Shown in pieces: positions 8,262 to 15,563 of a DNA stretch of 64,000 nt. Numbering within the stretch: the first letter of the stretch is position 1; each line of letters starts with the position of its first letter. A program made the position numbers and the translations under genes. The notes beneath the pieces were generated by a model, which saw nothing but the letters and a program-made list of their open reading frames with translations, was not told where the DNA came from and did not search any database. The DNA is from Kaistella polysaccharea. GTDB taxonomy: Bacteria; Bacteroidota; Bacteroidia; Flavobacteriales; Weeksellaceae. The stretch spans positions 1,178,001 through 1,242,000 of the forward strand of contig NZ_CP084528.1 in the NCBI RefSeq assembly GCF_020410745.1, written 5' to 3'.

Positions 8262-8605
8262 GCCCGCAGTGTTTTTTTGCGAAATTTAGTCCAAAATTTC
8301 AGTTGAGTTAAATTCGTAATTATTTAAAAATACCATCATTTAGCTCGATATTTTTTCCTTAGAAATTCCAAAATTTATTTCCGCACATTTGCGGCATTTA
8401 TTCGGTGCGATTTCCAATATTTTTTTTTCGTCGCTATTTTCAATATTTATTCCGGTTTTTTGTCGTCCGCTCTTTAATATTCACGCTGTCTGTTTTGAGA
8501 ATTTCCACACGTTTAGCACGGAATTTTTTAGATTTTTATTTCAGAAATTTTAGCCGTTAAAACAGTAAAATTTTAATTTTGAACGATATTTTTCACATTG
8601 CGGGC
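8262..8605. other. ORF-less 344 bp cassette
   Basis: Bounded by GTTGCCCGCA and TGCGGGCAAC, ten of ten complementary, so it behaves as a cassette. Every frame on both strands is broken by stops; the longest ATG-started frame on the minus strand encodes only about 17 residues. It may hold a decayed gene, a small RNA or a regulatory element. Confidence 0.6.
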
Positions 8606-8729
8606 AACGGTTGGGTATTTCTGTTGGCGGCAACTTTTTATAACAAGTCTTTGTAAATATAACAAATTGAACAATTAGTGAAAATCTTGATGACAGGAAC
8701 TTCCGCCCCGCTAATAGAAATACCGTGTT
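8606..8729 (-). repeat. attC-like site 12 (type 1, recombinase-proximal)
   Basis: AACGGTTGGG to AATACCGTGTT with type 1 arms, but with GGCGGCAAC where other type 1 sites read GGCGGGGAC, shortening the inner stem. Its left border GCGGGCAAC is identical to the attI-like half site at 9133-9141. Confidence 0.85.
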
Positions 8730-8759
8730 GCACGCAGTTTTTTTATTTCTCAATTATTT

Positions 8760-9104
8760 TTAGTTTCTCAAGAGCGTTAGGAAGAAGAAATGTTTTAGTT
8801 TCTCAAGTCTTAATTCGCTTGAAAGTCCGTTTTCAAAGTCGAAAATTTCAGATGATTCCGATTTAATACTCATCATTATGTCAGAGGCGTCATGTTGTAT
8901 AAATTCGGTAGAATTAAAATTTTTCTCAAAAGGTTTTATTTGAGTTTTTATTCTAAAATAATAATTCTTTGAGTATCCTGATTTTATCAATAATATGAAG
9001 ATAATTGTATCGCTACTTTCTAAAAAATAAGAACTTTTAAACTTCTTAAGATTTAATTTTTTACAATTTATATCAAATTCATTTCGAAAATCTTTAATCT
9101 CCAT
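8760..9104 (-). CDS. First cassette gene, small cytosolic protein (possibly DUF4304-like)
   Basis: 114 residues, no signal or membrane segment. The pattern FRNEFDINCKKLNLKKFKSSYFLESSDTIIFILLIKSGYSKNYYFRIKTQIKPF resembles small DUF4304-type proteins, in which a strand-rich core follows a helix and a GF(K)KxG/S stretch; the match is weak. The open frame extends 12 codons upstream to a TTG inside the attI core, so the ATG is chosen. As the cassette nearest the recombinase it should be the most recently inserted one and the best transcribed from the array promoter. Borders GTTGCACGCA and TGCGGGCAAC differ at one position. Confidence 0.6.
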   Translation of the reverse strand: MEIKDFRNEFDINCKKLNLKKFKSSYFLESSDTIIFILLIKSGYSKNYYFRIKTQIKPFEKNFNSTEFIQHDASDIMMSIKSESSEIFDFENGLSSELRLEKLKHFFFLTLLRN

Positions 9105-9132
9105 TCTTTCAACGATCGTGGTTTTTAAAATT

Positions 9133-9141
9133 GCGGGCAAC
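9133..9141 (-). other. attI-like half site (insertion point)
   Basis: On the minus strand GTTGCCCGC follows GAGA and starts the first cassette. It has the same GTT-plus-variable-tail form as every cassette border but no palindrome arm on its recombinase side, as expected of an attI core rather than an attC. A second GTTGCGTAT lies 17 bp further toward the recombinase in the same orientation. Confidence 0.6.
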
Positions 9142-9144
9142 TCT

Positions 9145-9174
9145 CAAATATACGCAACTTTCACAATCCCACAA
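9145..9174 (-). promoter_or_regulatory. Cassette-array promoter (Pc-like)
   Basis: On the minus strand TTTG (its TTG complementing 9172-9174) is followed after 19 nt by TATATTTG (complement of 9145-9152). This is a full match to the Bacteroidetes TTTG/TAnnTTTG promoter. The predicted start of transcription falls a few bases downstream, on the attI-like core, so a cassette inserted there would be transcribed at once. Confidence 0.7.
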
Positions 9175-9281
9175 ATTTTTTTTATTTAGGGTTAATTCCT
9201 CACTATCAGGTATTTATTTTTTTTATACTTTCGTAGTTATACAAAATACGCAAGTTTAACTATTCAAATACGCAGGTCGTA
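9150..9281. repeat. Three ATACGCA direct repeats beside the attI-like core
   Basis: ATACGCAACTTTCAC at 9150, ATACGCAAGTTTAAC at 9246 and ATACGCAGGTCGTAC at 9268. The last two are spaced 22 bp apart, about two helical turns, and the first overlaps the array promoter spacer. They may be accessory binding sites for the recombinase, comparable in position to the direct repeats of integron attI sites. This is inference from position only. Confidence 0.45.
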
Positions 9282-9283
9282 CT

Positions 9284-10369
9284 ATGGAAAATACCTACTC
9301 CACTTTTGATAAGAAATACTTCATTCCCGAAGAATCTACTCACCGGGATCAAAACATTATTCTCCTTAAATTCCCCAAAGATTTCGCTTTGGTCAACATG
9401 CTGAAAAGCGCTGCCAAATGCCGTTGGTCCCAGACCAAAAAATCCTGGTATGTCGCCGACAGCCCTTTCAACCGCGATCTCTTTGGTCTCGATCGGAAAA
9501 TTGTCGGCAAAGAAGTACTGCTCAAAATTCATCCTGTAAACTTAGATGAATTTGCAAAATACCAGAATCACCTTATTCTCAAAGGATTCAGCCAAAACAC
9601 CATACGCGTCTATTCCCTGGAATTTGCGCAGTTGCTTTACATTCTCAAATCATTTCCCATAAAAGACCTCACCAAAGAAAAACTTCAAAGTTATTTTCTC
9701 TACTGCCACAAAGAATTAAAACTTTCCGAAAACCAAATTCACAGCCGAATGAATGCCGTGAAATTTTATTTTGAAAAAGTGCTGCATCAGGAAAAAATCT
9801 TCTTTGATATTCCGCGACCCAAAAAACCTCTACTTCTTCCCAAAGCATTGAACACCACCGAAATTAAAAAACTTCTGAATGTCACGGTGAACCCAAAACA
9901 CAAACTCATTCTTCAATTATGCTATGGCATGGGTTTGCGCGTAAGCGAGATCGTAAATATTAAAATAGAACACATCGATTCTAAAACCATGAAAGTCTTA
10001 ATTGCTTCAGCCAAAGGAAAAAAAGACCGTTACGTAAATCTTCCCCAAACCATACTCCAGGATTTACGGCAATATTACAAAGCATTTACACCCAAAATCT
10101 ATCTTTTCGAAGGACAGTCTGGCGGCAAATACGCCATCAGAAGCGCCCAATTTGTTTTTAAAAACTCCATGAACAAAGCCGGAATAATAAAAACAGTCGG
10201 CATTCACAGTTTACGGCATTCCTACGCCACACATCTTTTAGAATACGGTACCGATATTTCCCTCATCCAAAAATTACTGGGCCACAACGATATCAAAACC
10301 ACGCTCAACTATACGCAGGTCGCCGACCGCACCATTTCCAAAGTCCAGTCACCTTTAGATCACCTCTAA
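9284..10369 (+). CDS. Tyrosine recombinase of the cassette array
   Basis: 361 residues. An N-terminal extension (about 1-80, with CRWSQTKKSWYVADSPFNRDLFGL) precedes a SAM-like core-binding domain (about 85-175) and the catalytic domain (about 185-350). The catalytic set is complete: R219 in GLRVSE, K244 in SAKGKKDR, H308 and R311 in HSLRH, H334 in LLGH and nucleophile Y343 in NYTQV. K244 to H308 spans 64 residues, close to Xer proteins; the additional domain that IntI proteins carry in this interval is missing. Position and divergent orientation make it the likely enzyme acting on the repeats. Base composition is richer in GC than the cassettes and like the chromosomal genes to its right. Confidence 0.9.
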   Translation: MENTYSTFDKKYFIPEESTHRDQNIILLKFPKDFALVNMLKSAAKCRWSQTKKSWYVADSPFNRDLFGLDRKIVGKEVLLKIHPVNLDEFAKYQNHLILKGFSQNTIRVYSLEFAQLLYILKSFPIKDLTKEKLQSYFLYCHKELKLSENQIHSRMNAVKFYFEKVLHQEKIFFDIPRPKKPLLLPKALNTTEIKKLLNVTVNPKHKLILQLCYGMGLRVSEIVNIKIEHIDSKTMKVLIASAKGKKDRYVNLPQTILQDLRQYYKAFTPKIYLFEGQSGGKYAIRSAQFVFKNSMNKAGIIKTVGIHSLRHSYATHLLEYGTDISLIQKLLGHNDIKTTLNYTQVADRTISKVQSPLDHL

Positions 10370-10458
10370 AACGTGGCAAAATAGTTTTTTTGGGAGCAAC
10401 ACGGTTTTGGCTTCTTTGCCAAACCTTACCTGCTCTCCGTTACAATTCCTCATTTCGC

Positions 10459-10482
10459 CGCGCTCCGCCTCGGCGGAGCGCG
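10459..10482. repeat. GC-rich perfect hairpin
   Basis: GCGCTCCGCC, loop TC, GGCGGAGCGC, extended by one further C-G pair: an 11 bp stem with a 2 nt loop, far above the local GC content. It is part of a REP-like intergenic element. Confidence 0.7.
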
Positions 10483-10885
10483 CCTCATTCCGGGATTTTC
10501 ACTGCGATCAGGGCTAGAATGAAGTTTCAGCTTTTTCTCACAGGCCACACGCAGATTTTGTCGCGGTTACTTCCATCTAAAAAAAGATTTTTTAAAACGT
10601 CGAAGTGCAAAAAACATCTTTTTAAAAGCAAACTACTTTCGCAGGTAAAATTTACTTCTGTCAAAATTCTAAAAATTTAAAATGATTAAAGTAAACTTTT
10701 AGCAAAATATTTTACGTGTGAAGAGATTTCATTTTCCGGAAGTTCCGGAGAACAGAAAAGCAAAAAAATATGCTTTTAACGCCATTTTTATTCGAAATAA
10801 AAAACGAAAAAAAAATGCACATTTAACAGCATAATTTTATAAAAGGAAGTTGGGTTAAAGTTTTGCTGGCACCACGCAACGTGAT

Positions 10886-10918
10886 AGCGCTGTTAGAGCT
10901 CAAAGCTCTAACAGCGCT
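10886..10918. repeat. Perfect 15 bp inverted repeat
   Basis: AGCGCTGTTAGAGCT, loop CAA, AGCTCTAACAGCGCT. No T-run follows directly on either strand, so a cruciform or RNA hairpin of unknown role is more likely than a terminator. It stands 7 bp before the first CTCTTTTCGACGC block. Confidence 0.7.
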
Positions 10919-11223
10919 TTAAAACTCTTTTCGACGCTCGCTTCGCTCGCGCCCTGCGCCACTATTTTTCAGTAAATTTTTGGCTGATACAAAGGTAAAT
11001 TTTATCAAAATCGAAAAGAAAGGGCAAAAAACTGAAACTATAAAAACGAAAAAAAAGCACATTTAGCAGCATATTTTTTCAAAACCAATTTCATTTCAAA
11101 TTTTCACCGGTAAGACGCTACAAATACTCTTTTCGGCGCTCGCTTCGCTCGCGCCTCATTCTCAAGCCAAAATAAAATATGCTAAAACACCAAAAAAAAT
11201 CTCCGCCGAAGCAGAGATTCATT

Positions 11224-12600
11224 TTAATTAGAAGCGCTTGTTTTCCGAATGTCGGTTTTGAAAACGCAGTCTTTATAGCGATCGTTGATGGAGATAAATA
11301 TATTCGGTAATTTTTCTTTTACCCATTTTTCTACCATTTCATTTTTCTTTTTGTTCAGCGCCATTTGTTTAATTCTGTTGTAATCTGTCGCAATATCCAG
11401 TTGGTGTGCTGCGATTACATCGTCGATTTTAACAATGGTTACTGTTTTTCGGTCCTGTTCAGCCGTATCTTGAAATACATCAGTAATATCGCCTTTATTC
11501 AGACCCGCAATTTGATACGAGATGGTTGGCGGCAAATTTAATTTTTCAATTTTATCTGACCCATCTTCGGGCGATGTTAGAATTCCCGCGTTAAACTTCG
11601 TTTTCTTATCATCTGAAAAACGGTAAGCGGCATCTTTAAAGCTCATCTTTCCGTCGATAATTAAAGTTCGGATGCTATCCAGTTCTTTTTTAGCGGAGGC
11701 GATTTCTTCCTCATTAGGCTCGGCTTTCAAAAGGATATGACGGGCGTCGTAATTTTTTCCACTTTTCTTCACCAGTTGAATCAGGTGATAGCCGAAATCA
11801 GACTCTACGGGATCCGACATTTCGCCTTCCTGTAAATTCAGCGCTGCGGCTTCAAACGGTTTCACCATTTTCCCTTTAGAAATATTGGTGTAAAGACCGC
11901 CTTTCGACGCCGATCCTGGATCATCAGAATAAATTCTCGCCTGACTTTCAAAGGATTCGCCCGCTATAATATCTTGTTTGATTTTATTCAGTTTAGCAAT
12001 GATTTCGTCTTTGTGCGCATTCGTCAATTTAGGATACATTACGATCTGCGACAGCGAAACTTCATCTTTAACTTCCGGGAGCTGATATTTAAAGGTATTA
12101 TAGAAATCGGTTACTTCATTCGGCGTAACATCGGCTTTTTCTGTAATCCGGCCATATTTACTTTGCCCGTAATAATTATCGGAGTCTATTTTTTCAATGG
12201 CATTTTTCATTTCATAAGACGTCCGGAATTTATACTGCGCAAGCATTGCTTTTTCATCGGCGAACTGACCTAAGATCTGGTTATATTTCTGCGAAGCGTT
12301 TTCTTTAAGTGCCGCCGACCGGTTTTCAATTAAAGTATCACGCTTGGCTTCGTAGATTAAAAGCTTGTTGTTTACGATGCTTTCTACAAATTCACACCGG
12401 TCAGAAACTGGTCCGCCCTGTTGTTTGGCAAAGTTTGCCTGATCTGCAATATCAGATTCCAAAATAATTTCGTCACCCACCACTACTGCAATTCCATCAA
12501 CCAAATCACCGGCTTTCATTTTAGACTGCGCCTTCGTAACAATGCTGAAAAACACCATCATAAGGGTGAGAAGAAAAATATTTTTAACGTTCTTGTTCAT
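11224..12600 (-). CDS. SurA-like peptidyl-prolyl cis-trans isomerase
   Basis: 458 residues with a signal peptide (cleavage near KAQS, residue 25). A SurA-type N-terminal chaperone region starts with DGIAVVVGDEIILESDI and is followed by two parvulin domains: about 175-270 (VSLSQIVMYP ... GSASKGGLYTNISKGKMVKPFEAAALNLQEGEMSDPVESDFGYHLIQL) and about 280-395 (DARHILLKAEP ...). Only the first domain keeps the full parvulin signature. The product should act in the periplasm, helping outer-membrane proteins fold. It lies just after a second PPIase gene on the same strand (65 nt gap), likely co-transcribed. Confidence 0.9.
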   Translation of the reverse strand: MNKNVKNIFLLTLMMVFFSIVTKAQSKMKAGDLVDGIAVVVGDEIILESDIADQANFAKQQGGPVSDRCEFVESIVNNKLLIYEAKRDTLIENRSAALKENASQKYNQILGQFADEKAMLAQYKFRTSYEMKNAIEKIDSDNYYGQSKYGRITEKADVTPNEVTDFYNTFKYQLPEVKDEVSLSQIVMYPKLTNAHKDEIIAKLNKIKQDIIAGESFESQARIYSDDPGSASKGGLYTNISKGKMVKPFEAAALNLQEGEMSDPVESDFGYHLIQLVKKSGKNYDARHILLKAEPNEEEIASAKKELDSIRTLIIDGKMSFKDAAYRFSDDKKTKFNAGILTSPEDGSDKIEKLNLPPTISYQIAGLNKGDITDVFQDTAEQDRKTVTIVKIDDVIAAHQLDIATDYNRIKQMALNKKKNEMVEKWVKEKLPNIFISINDRYKDCVFKTDIRKTSASN

Positions 12601-12665
12601 ATTTAATTTTTAAGGACTTGCAAAATTATAATTCTAATCGAAATAATCTGCATTTTTTATTATAA

Positions 12666-14510
12666 TTATTTCTTAAAGTTCTTCTCTAAACCCGTGATAA
12701 ATTCAGGTTGAACAATGATTTTCGTTTTGGCTTTCTGCTCGGCGATGATCTCATTCATTTTCTGCTCGTTTACTGCATCTCTTACCTCATCCAGGGCTTC
12801 TTCCTGCGTCATTTGTTCCGGTGGCAAAATTTTATCAATGACAATAACCAAAGATCTTGCGCCCAAATCTGCTTTGTGAACGCCTGGTTTAAAAGGAACT
12901 TTGTATTTCGTAAAAACTTCTGCTTCCTTCGCCATTTCTCCTGTTTCGAAAGCTACTAAAACCTGTTTCTTATCATTCAGCTTTCCGGCATATTTTGCTT
13001 TCAGCGCTTCCCAACCTTTTATATTTTTAATTTCTTTTGCGATTTCCTTCTCTAATTTCGGATCTGCAATAATTGCCACGCGACCATCAGCTCTTTCACC
13101 CCACATAAATTTGCTTTTATTTTGGTTGAAATATTCAGTTAGCCATTCTGGATGCTTCGCAATTTCATCTTTCAGATATTTAGATAAAATAAAATCGGAA
13201 TAAAGTCCTCTTTTAAATTCGGTTAACTCTTTATTTACTTCTCTTAAAGTGGTAAAATTTTGGCTGTAAATTCGCATCAGATCCTGGGAGTTTACATTGT
13301 TGATGGCTTCCGTCCAGGCAGCAGGTGCAAGTTTTGCAGCTTCGGCTTTCTTATCGCCCATCATTTTTCTTAAATCTCCAACGGTAACTTTCTGACCTTT
13401 ATATTGGTACAATAAATCCGCATCTTTTGCTGCAGAAAAATTAGCAAACGATTTCTTAATCTGTTGGAAAGCGGGGAACTCCTTGTACGTTTGATCTGTT
13501 TTCAGATATTCCGTCATTTTATCCTGTAGAATTTCTGCATACAGCGAGCTGTTCATTTCCCGAAGTAAAAAAGCACGGTTCTTATCGTTCAGCACATAAG
13601 GATCTACACTGTAAATATTGAAAATAAAATAATTCTCTCCGAAAAGCAAAGGTTCTGGAGTATAATAACCGGCCTTTTGTCCTTTGAAAAGGTCATAAAC
13701 CTCGTTGGGCAAGGTCGGCGAACCCATCACCACGCCTCCGTTTTGTTTTTCGTGCTCGTTTGCACCATACAATTTAGCCACTTCCTGAAAGGATTTTCCG
13801 GCTTTTAAATCGGCGTATATCTTTTGTTGAAGTGCTGCAGAATTTTCATTCTTCGGAAAAGAAATGGTACCGAAAATCATGTAACCAAGACTTGGCCGTG
13901 AATTCACCACTTTCGCAAAACCGATATAAGAGGGCGTATTAAAAAATTGAGTGTACGTATTATTCGCCGCAGTTTTCACCTCGTTGTACATCAAATTATC
14001 CAGACTTCCAGGTTTGATGTAAATGGGTTTACCACTTCCTTTTGTGTATTTGGTAATGGCTTCTTCCATAGTGATTTTACCAGCTTTCACATCTTTATAA
14101 ACCTGCTCGTAATTGTTGGTATCACCTGCTTTCTTTTCCAGAATAAAGACCTGAACTTCTTTCTCCGTCTGATTATCTTTAACATAACCGTTTAAAATCG
14201 GATCGATCACTTGAGCCGGAAAGAAATATTTACTGCGCAATTCAGTTTCTTTTTCCGCCATTTTCTCCCGAAAATCAGACAAAGTATCTGCCTTTTTATC
14301 GGCCGCAAATTGCTGAAATAAATAGAAATTTTGGGTGGTCGCAATTGTCTTTTCGATCCCCGCATTTTCCAGGCCGTATTTGTATTCCGTTTTAAACTGA
14401 TTCAGGGAAATGCTGTCATTCCCAATGATCATATACTGCGCAGACATGGTGCTCACAAGGCCGAACATGGCGATAACGCCAAAAATTTTATTCATTTTTT
14501 TTACTTTCAT
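12666..14510 (-). CDS. Periplasmic peptidyl-prolyl isomerase (PpiC/parvulin type)
   Basis: 614 residues with a signal peptide ending near MSAQ (about residue 24). A parvulin domain covers about 205-300 (GYMIFGTISFPKN ... FQEVAKLYGANEHEKQNGGVVMGSPTLPNEVYDLFKGQKAGYYTPEPLLFGENYFIFNI). Long helical flanks and a C-terminal segment VIVIDKILPPEQMTQEEALDEVRDAV recall SurA/PpiD-like foldases of Bacteroidetes. The start could also be the internal MNKIFG five codons later. It pairs with the next SurA-like gene and probably helps outer-membrane protein maturation; substrates unknown. Confidence 0.88.
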   Translation of the reverse strand: MKVKKMNKIFGVIAMFGLVSTMSAQYMIIGNDSISLNQFKTEYKYGLENAGIEKTIATTQNFYLFQQFAADKKADTLSDFREKMAEKETELRSKYFFPAQVIDPILNGYVKDNQTEKEVQVFILEKKAGDTNNYEQVYKDVKAGKITMEEAITKYTKGSGKPIYIKPGSLDNLMYNEVKTAANNTYTQFFNTPSYIGFAKVVNSRPSLGYMIFGTISFPKNENSAALQQKIYADLKAGKSFQEVAKLYGANEHEKQNGGVVMGSPTLPNEVYDLFKGQKAGYYTPEPLLFGENYFIFNIYSVDPYVLNDKNRAFLLREMNSSLYAEILQDKMTEYLKTDQTYKEFPAFQQIKKSFANFSAAKDADLLYQYKGQKVTVGDLRKMMGDKKAEAAKLAPAAWTEAINNVNSQDLMRIYSQNFTTLREVNKELTEFKRGLYSDFILSKYLKDEIAKHPEWLTEYFNQNKSKFMWGERADGRVAIIADPKLEKEIAKEIKNIKGWEALKAKYAGKLNDKKQVLVAFETGEMAKEAEVFTKYKVPFKPGVHKADLGARSLVIVIDKILPPEQMTQEEALDEVRDAVNEQKMNEIIAEQKAKTKIIVQPEFITGLEKNFKK

Positions 14511-14624
14511 TATTTTCTTAAAATCAAAAGCATTACGCTAAAAGATCGTGAGATTGGTGGAGTATTCAATTTTAAAACCTGTCAAAATTTCAGACTCCTT
14601 AAAGATTACTGTTTAGGTCTAAGG

Positions 14625-15545
14625 TTAAACTTCAACTTCAAATGTTGTTAATTCTTTGAAATTTTTAATTCTCGCGATCATCTCGCCTTCTGCAACTTCC
14701 TGTAGCTTTTGCGTTCCGAATTTTTCCACAGTGAAAGAAGCCATTGCAGAACCTACGATTAAAGCAGACTTCATAGTTTCAAAACTGAAATCTTCTTTCT
14801 TAGCCAAATATGCTGCAAAACCTCCGGCGAAAGTGTCTCCCGCGCCAGTTGGATCATAAACTTCTTCTAACGGTAAAGCTGGTATAGCGAAAATCATATC
14901 GTCATGGAAAAGCAAGGCACCGTGTTCTCCTTTTTTAATGATCACAAAACGAGGTCCCATTTTATGAATTTTTTTAGCTGCTTTTACAAGAGAATATTCT
15001 CCGGATAATTGGCGCGCTTCTTCATCATTAATGGTAATAACATCCGTTTTACCAATGATTTTAACCAAGAGATCCCACGCAGTATCCATCCAGAAATTCA
15101 TGGTATCTAAAATGACCAGTTTCGGTCGGGAAGTCATTTTTTCTAAGACAGAAAGCTGAACGCCAGGATGAAGATTGCCAAGAACTAAAATCTCTGAATC
15201 TTGCATCGAATCTGGAATTTTCGGATCAAAGTTTTCCAGCACGTTTACTTCAGTCACCAACGTATCACGGGAATTTAAATCGTTGTGATATTTACCGCTC
15301 CAAAAAAATGTTTTACCATCTTTTACGACTTCAATACCTTCTATATTAATTCCTCTTTCTTCAAACATGTCTAAGTCACTTTGGGGAAAATCGCCACCAA
15401 CTACGGAAACAATACCAGATTTAACTTTCAATATAGTGGAAGCTAAACTGATATAGGTAGCCGCACCACCCAAAATTTTATCAGTTTTTCCAAAAGGAGT
15501 TTCGATAGCATCGAACGCAACTGAACCTACAACTAATAATTTCAT
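14625..15545 (-). CDS. PfkB-family sugar or nucleoside kinase
   Basis: 306 residues, a full-length ribokinase-like fold. The N-terminus LLVVGSVAFDAIETPFG and GGAATYISLAS match the first PfkB signature region, and DPTGAGDTFAGGFAAYLA (about 245-262) is the C-terminal signature holding the catalytic aspartate and anion hole. ITINDEEARQLSG is also characteristic. The substrate cannot be read from the sequence; Bacteroidetes relatives are often annotated simply as sugar kinase. It is followed on the same strand by the foldase genes and preceded by gldD. Confidence 0.9.
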   Translation of the reverse strand: MKLLVVGSVAFDAIETPFGKTDKILGGAATYISLASTILKVKSGIVSVVGGDFPQSDLDMFEERGINIEGIEVVKDGKTFFWSGKYHNDLNSRDTLVTEVNVLENFDPKIPDSMQDSEILVLGNLHPGVQLSVLEKMTSRPKLVILDTMNFWMDTAWDLLVKIIGKTDVITINDEEARQLSGEYSLVKAAKKIHKMGPRFVIIKKGEHGALLFHDDMIFAIPALPLEEVYDPTGAGDTFAGGFAAYLAKKEDFSFETMKSALIVGSAMASFTVEKFGTQKLQEVAEGEMIARIKNFKELTTFEVEV

Positions 15546-15563
15546 ATTTATTTTTTTTCTAAT

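Larger units (their letters stand above)
1..10369 (-). mobile_element. Integron-like gene-cassette array with its own tyrosine recombinase
   Basis: Twelve 120-124 bp imperfect palindromes separate single-gene units that are all transcribed on the minus strand. A tyrosine recombinase gene on the plus strand (9284-10369) diverges from them, and an attI-like half site plus an outward promoter lie between. This is the layout of an integron: divergent integrase, attI/Pc, then cassettes each ending in an attC site. Seen directly: inverted-complementary cassette ends, conserved AAC...GTT site borders, compensatory changes in the stems. Known of integrons: attC sites recombine as folded single strands. 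Inferred: these units move as circular cassettes. The recombinase is not of the IntI type, so the system is integron-like rather than a classical integron. The left end of the array is outside the window. Confidence 0.8.
10370..11223. other. Non-coding junction with hairpin-forming repeats
   Basis: No convincing gene. The first third resembles an intergenic element I know from Flavobacteriia genomes (GAGCAACACGG, ACCTGCTCTCCG, then a GC-rich hairpin, then GGATTTTCACTGCGATCAGG). The rest holds two copies of a CTCTTTTCGRCGCTCGCTTC block (10925-10953 and 11127-11155, one mismatch over 29 bp) and two copies of an A-rich segment with GCACATTTARCAGCATA (near 10815 and 11057). The 96-codon frame at 10390-10680 runs through these elements and is rejected as a gene. 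Confidence 0.6.

Noticed and set aside
8654-8661. TATATTTA in the loop of type 1 sites as a promoter for the next cassette
   Set aside because: One base off the -7 consensus and no TTG at a usable distance; a promoter inside the sites is possible but not supported.
8550-8753. 67-codon minus-strand ORF over site 12
   Set aside because: It is the translation of the recombination site itself; similar frames appear at other type 1 sites.
1-9141. Regularly spaced repeats suggestive of a CRISPR array
   Set aside because: Repeat units are 120-124 bp palindromes and the spacers are 0.1-1.4 kb cassettes, mostly with genes; no cas genes are present.
9284-10369. Classical integron integrase IntI
   Set aside because: The 64-residue distance from catalytic K to HxxR leaves no room for the IntI additional domain, and the N-terminus has an extra domain absent from IntI.
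10390-10680. 96-codon plus-strand ORF
   Set aside because: It runs through a GC-rich hairpin and a known type of intergenic element, has arginine-rich low-quality sequence and no recognisable domain.
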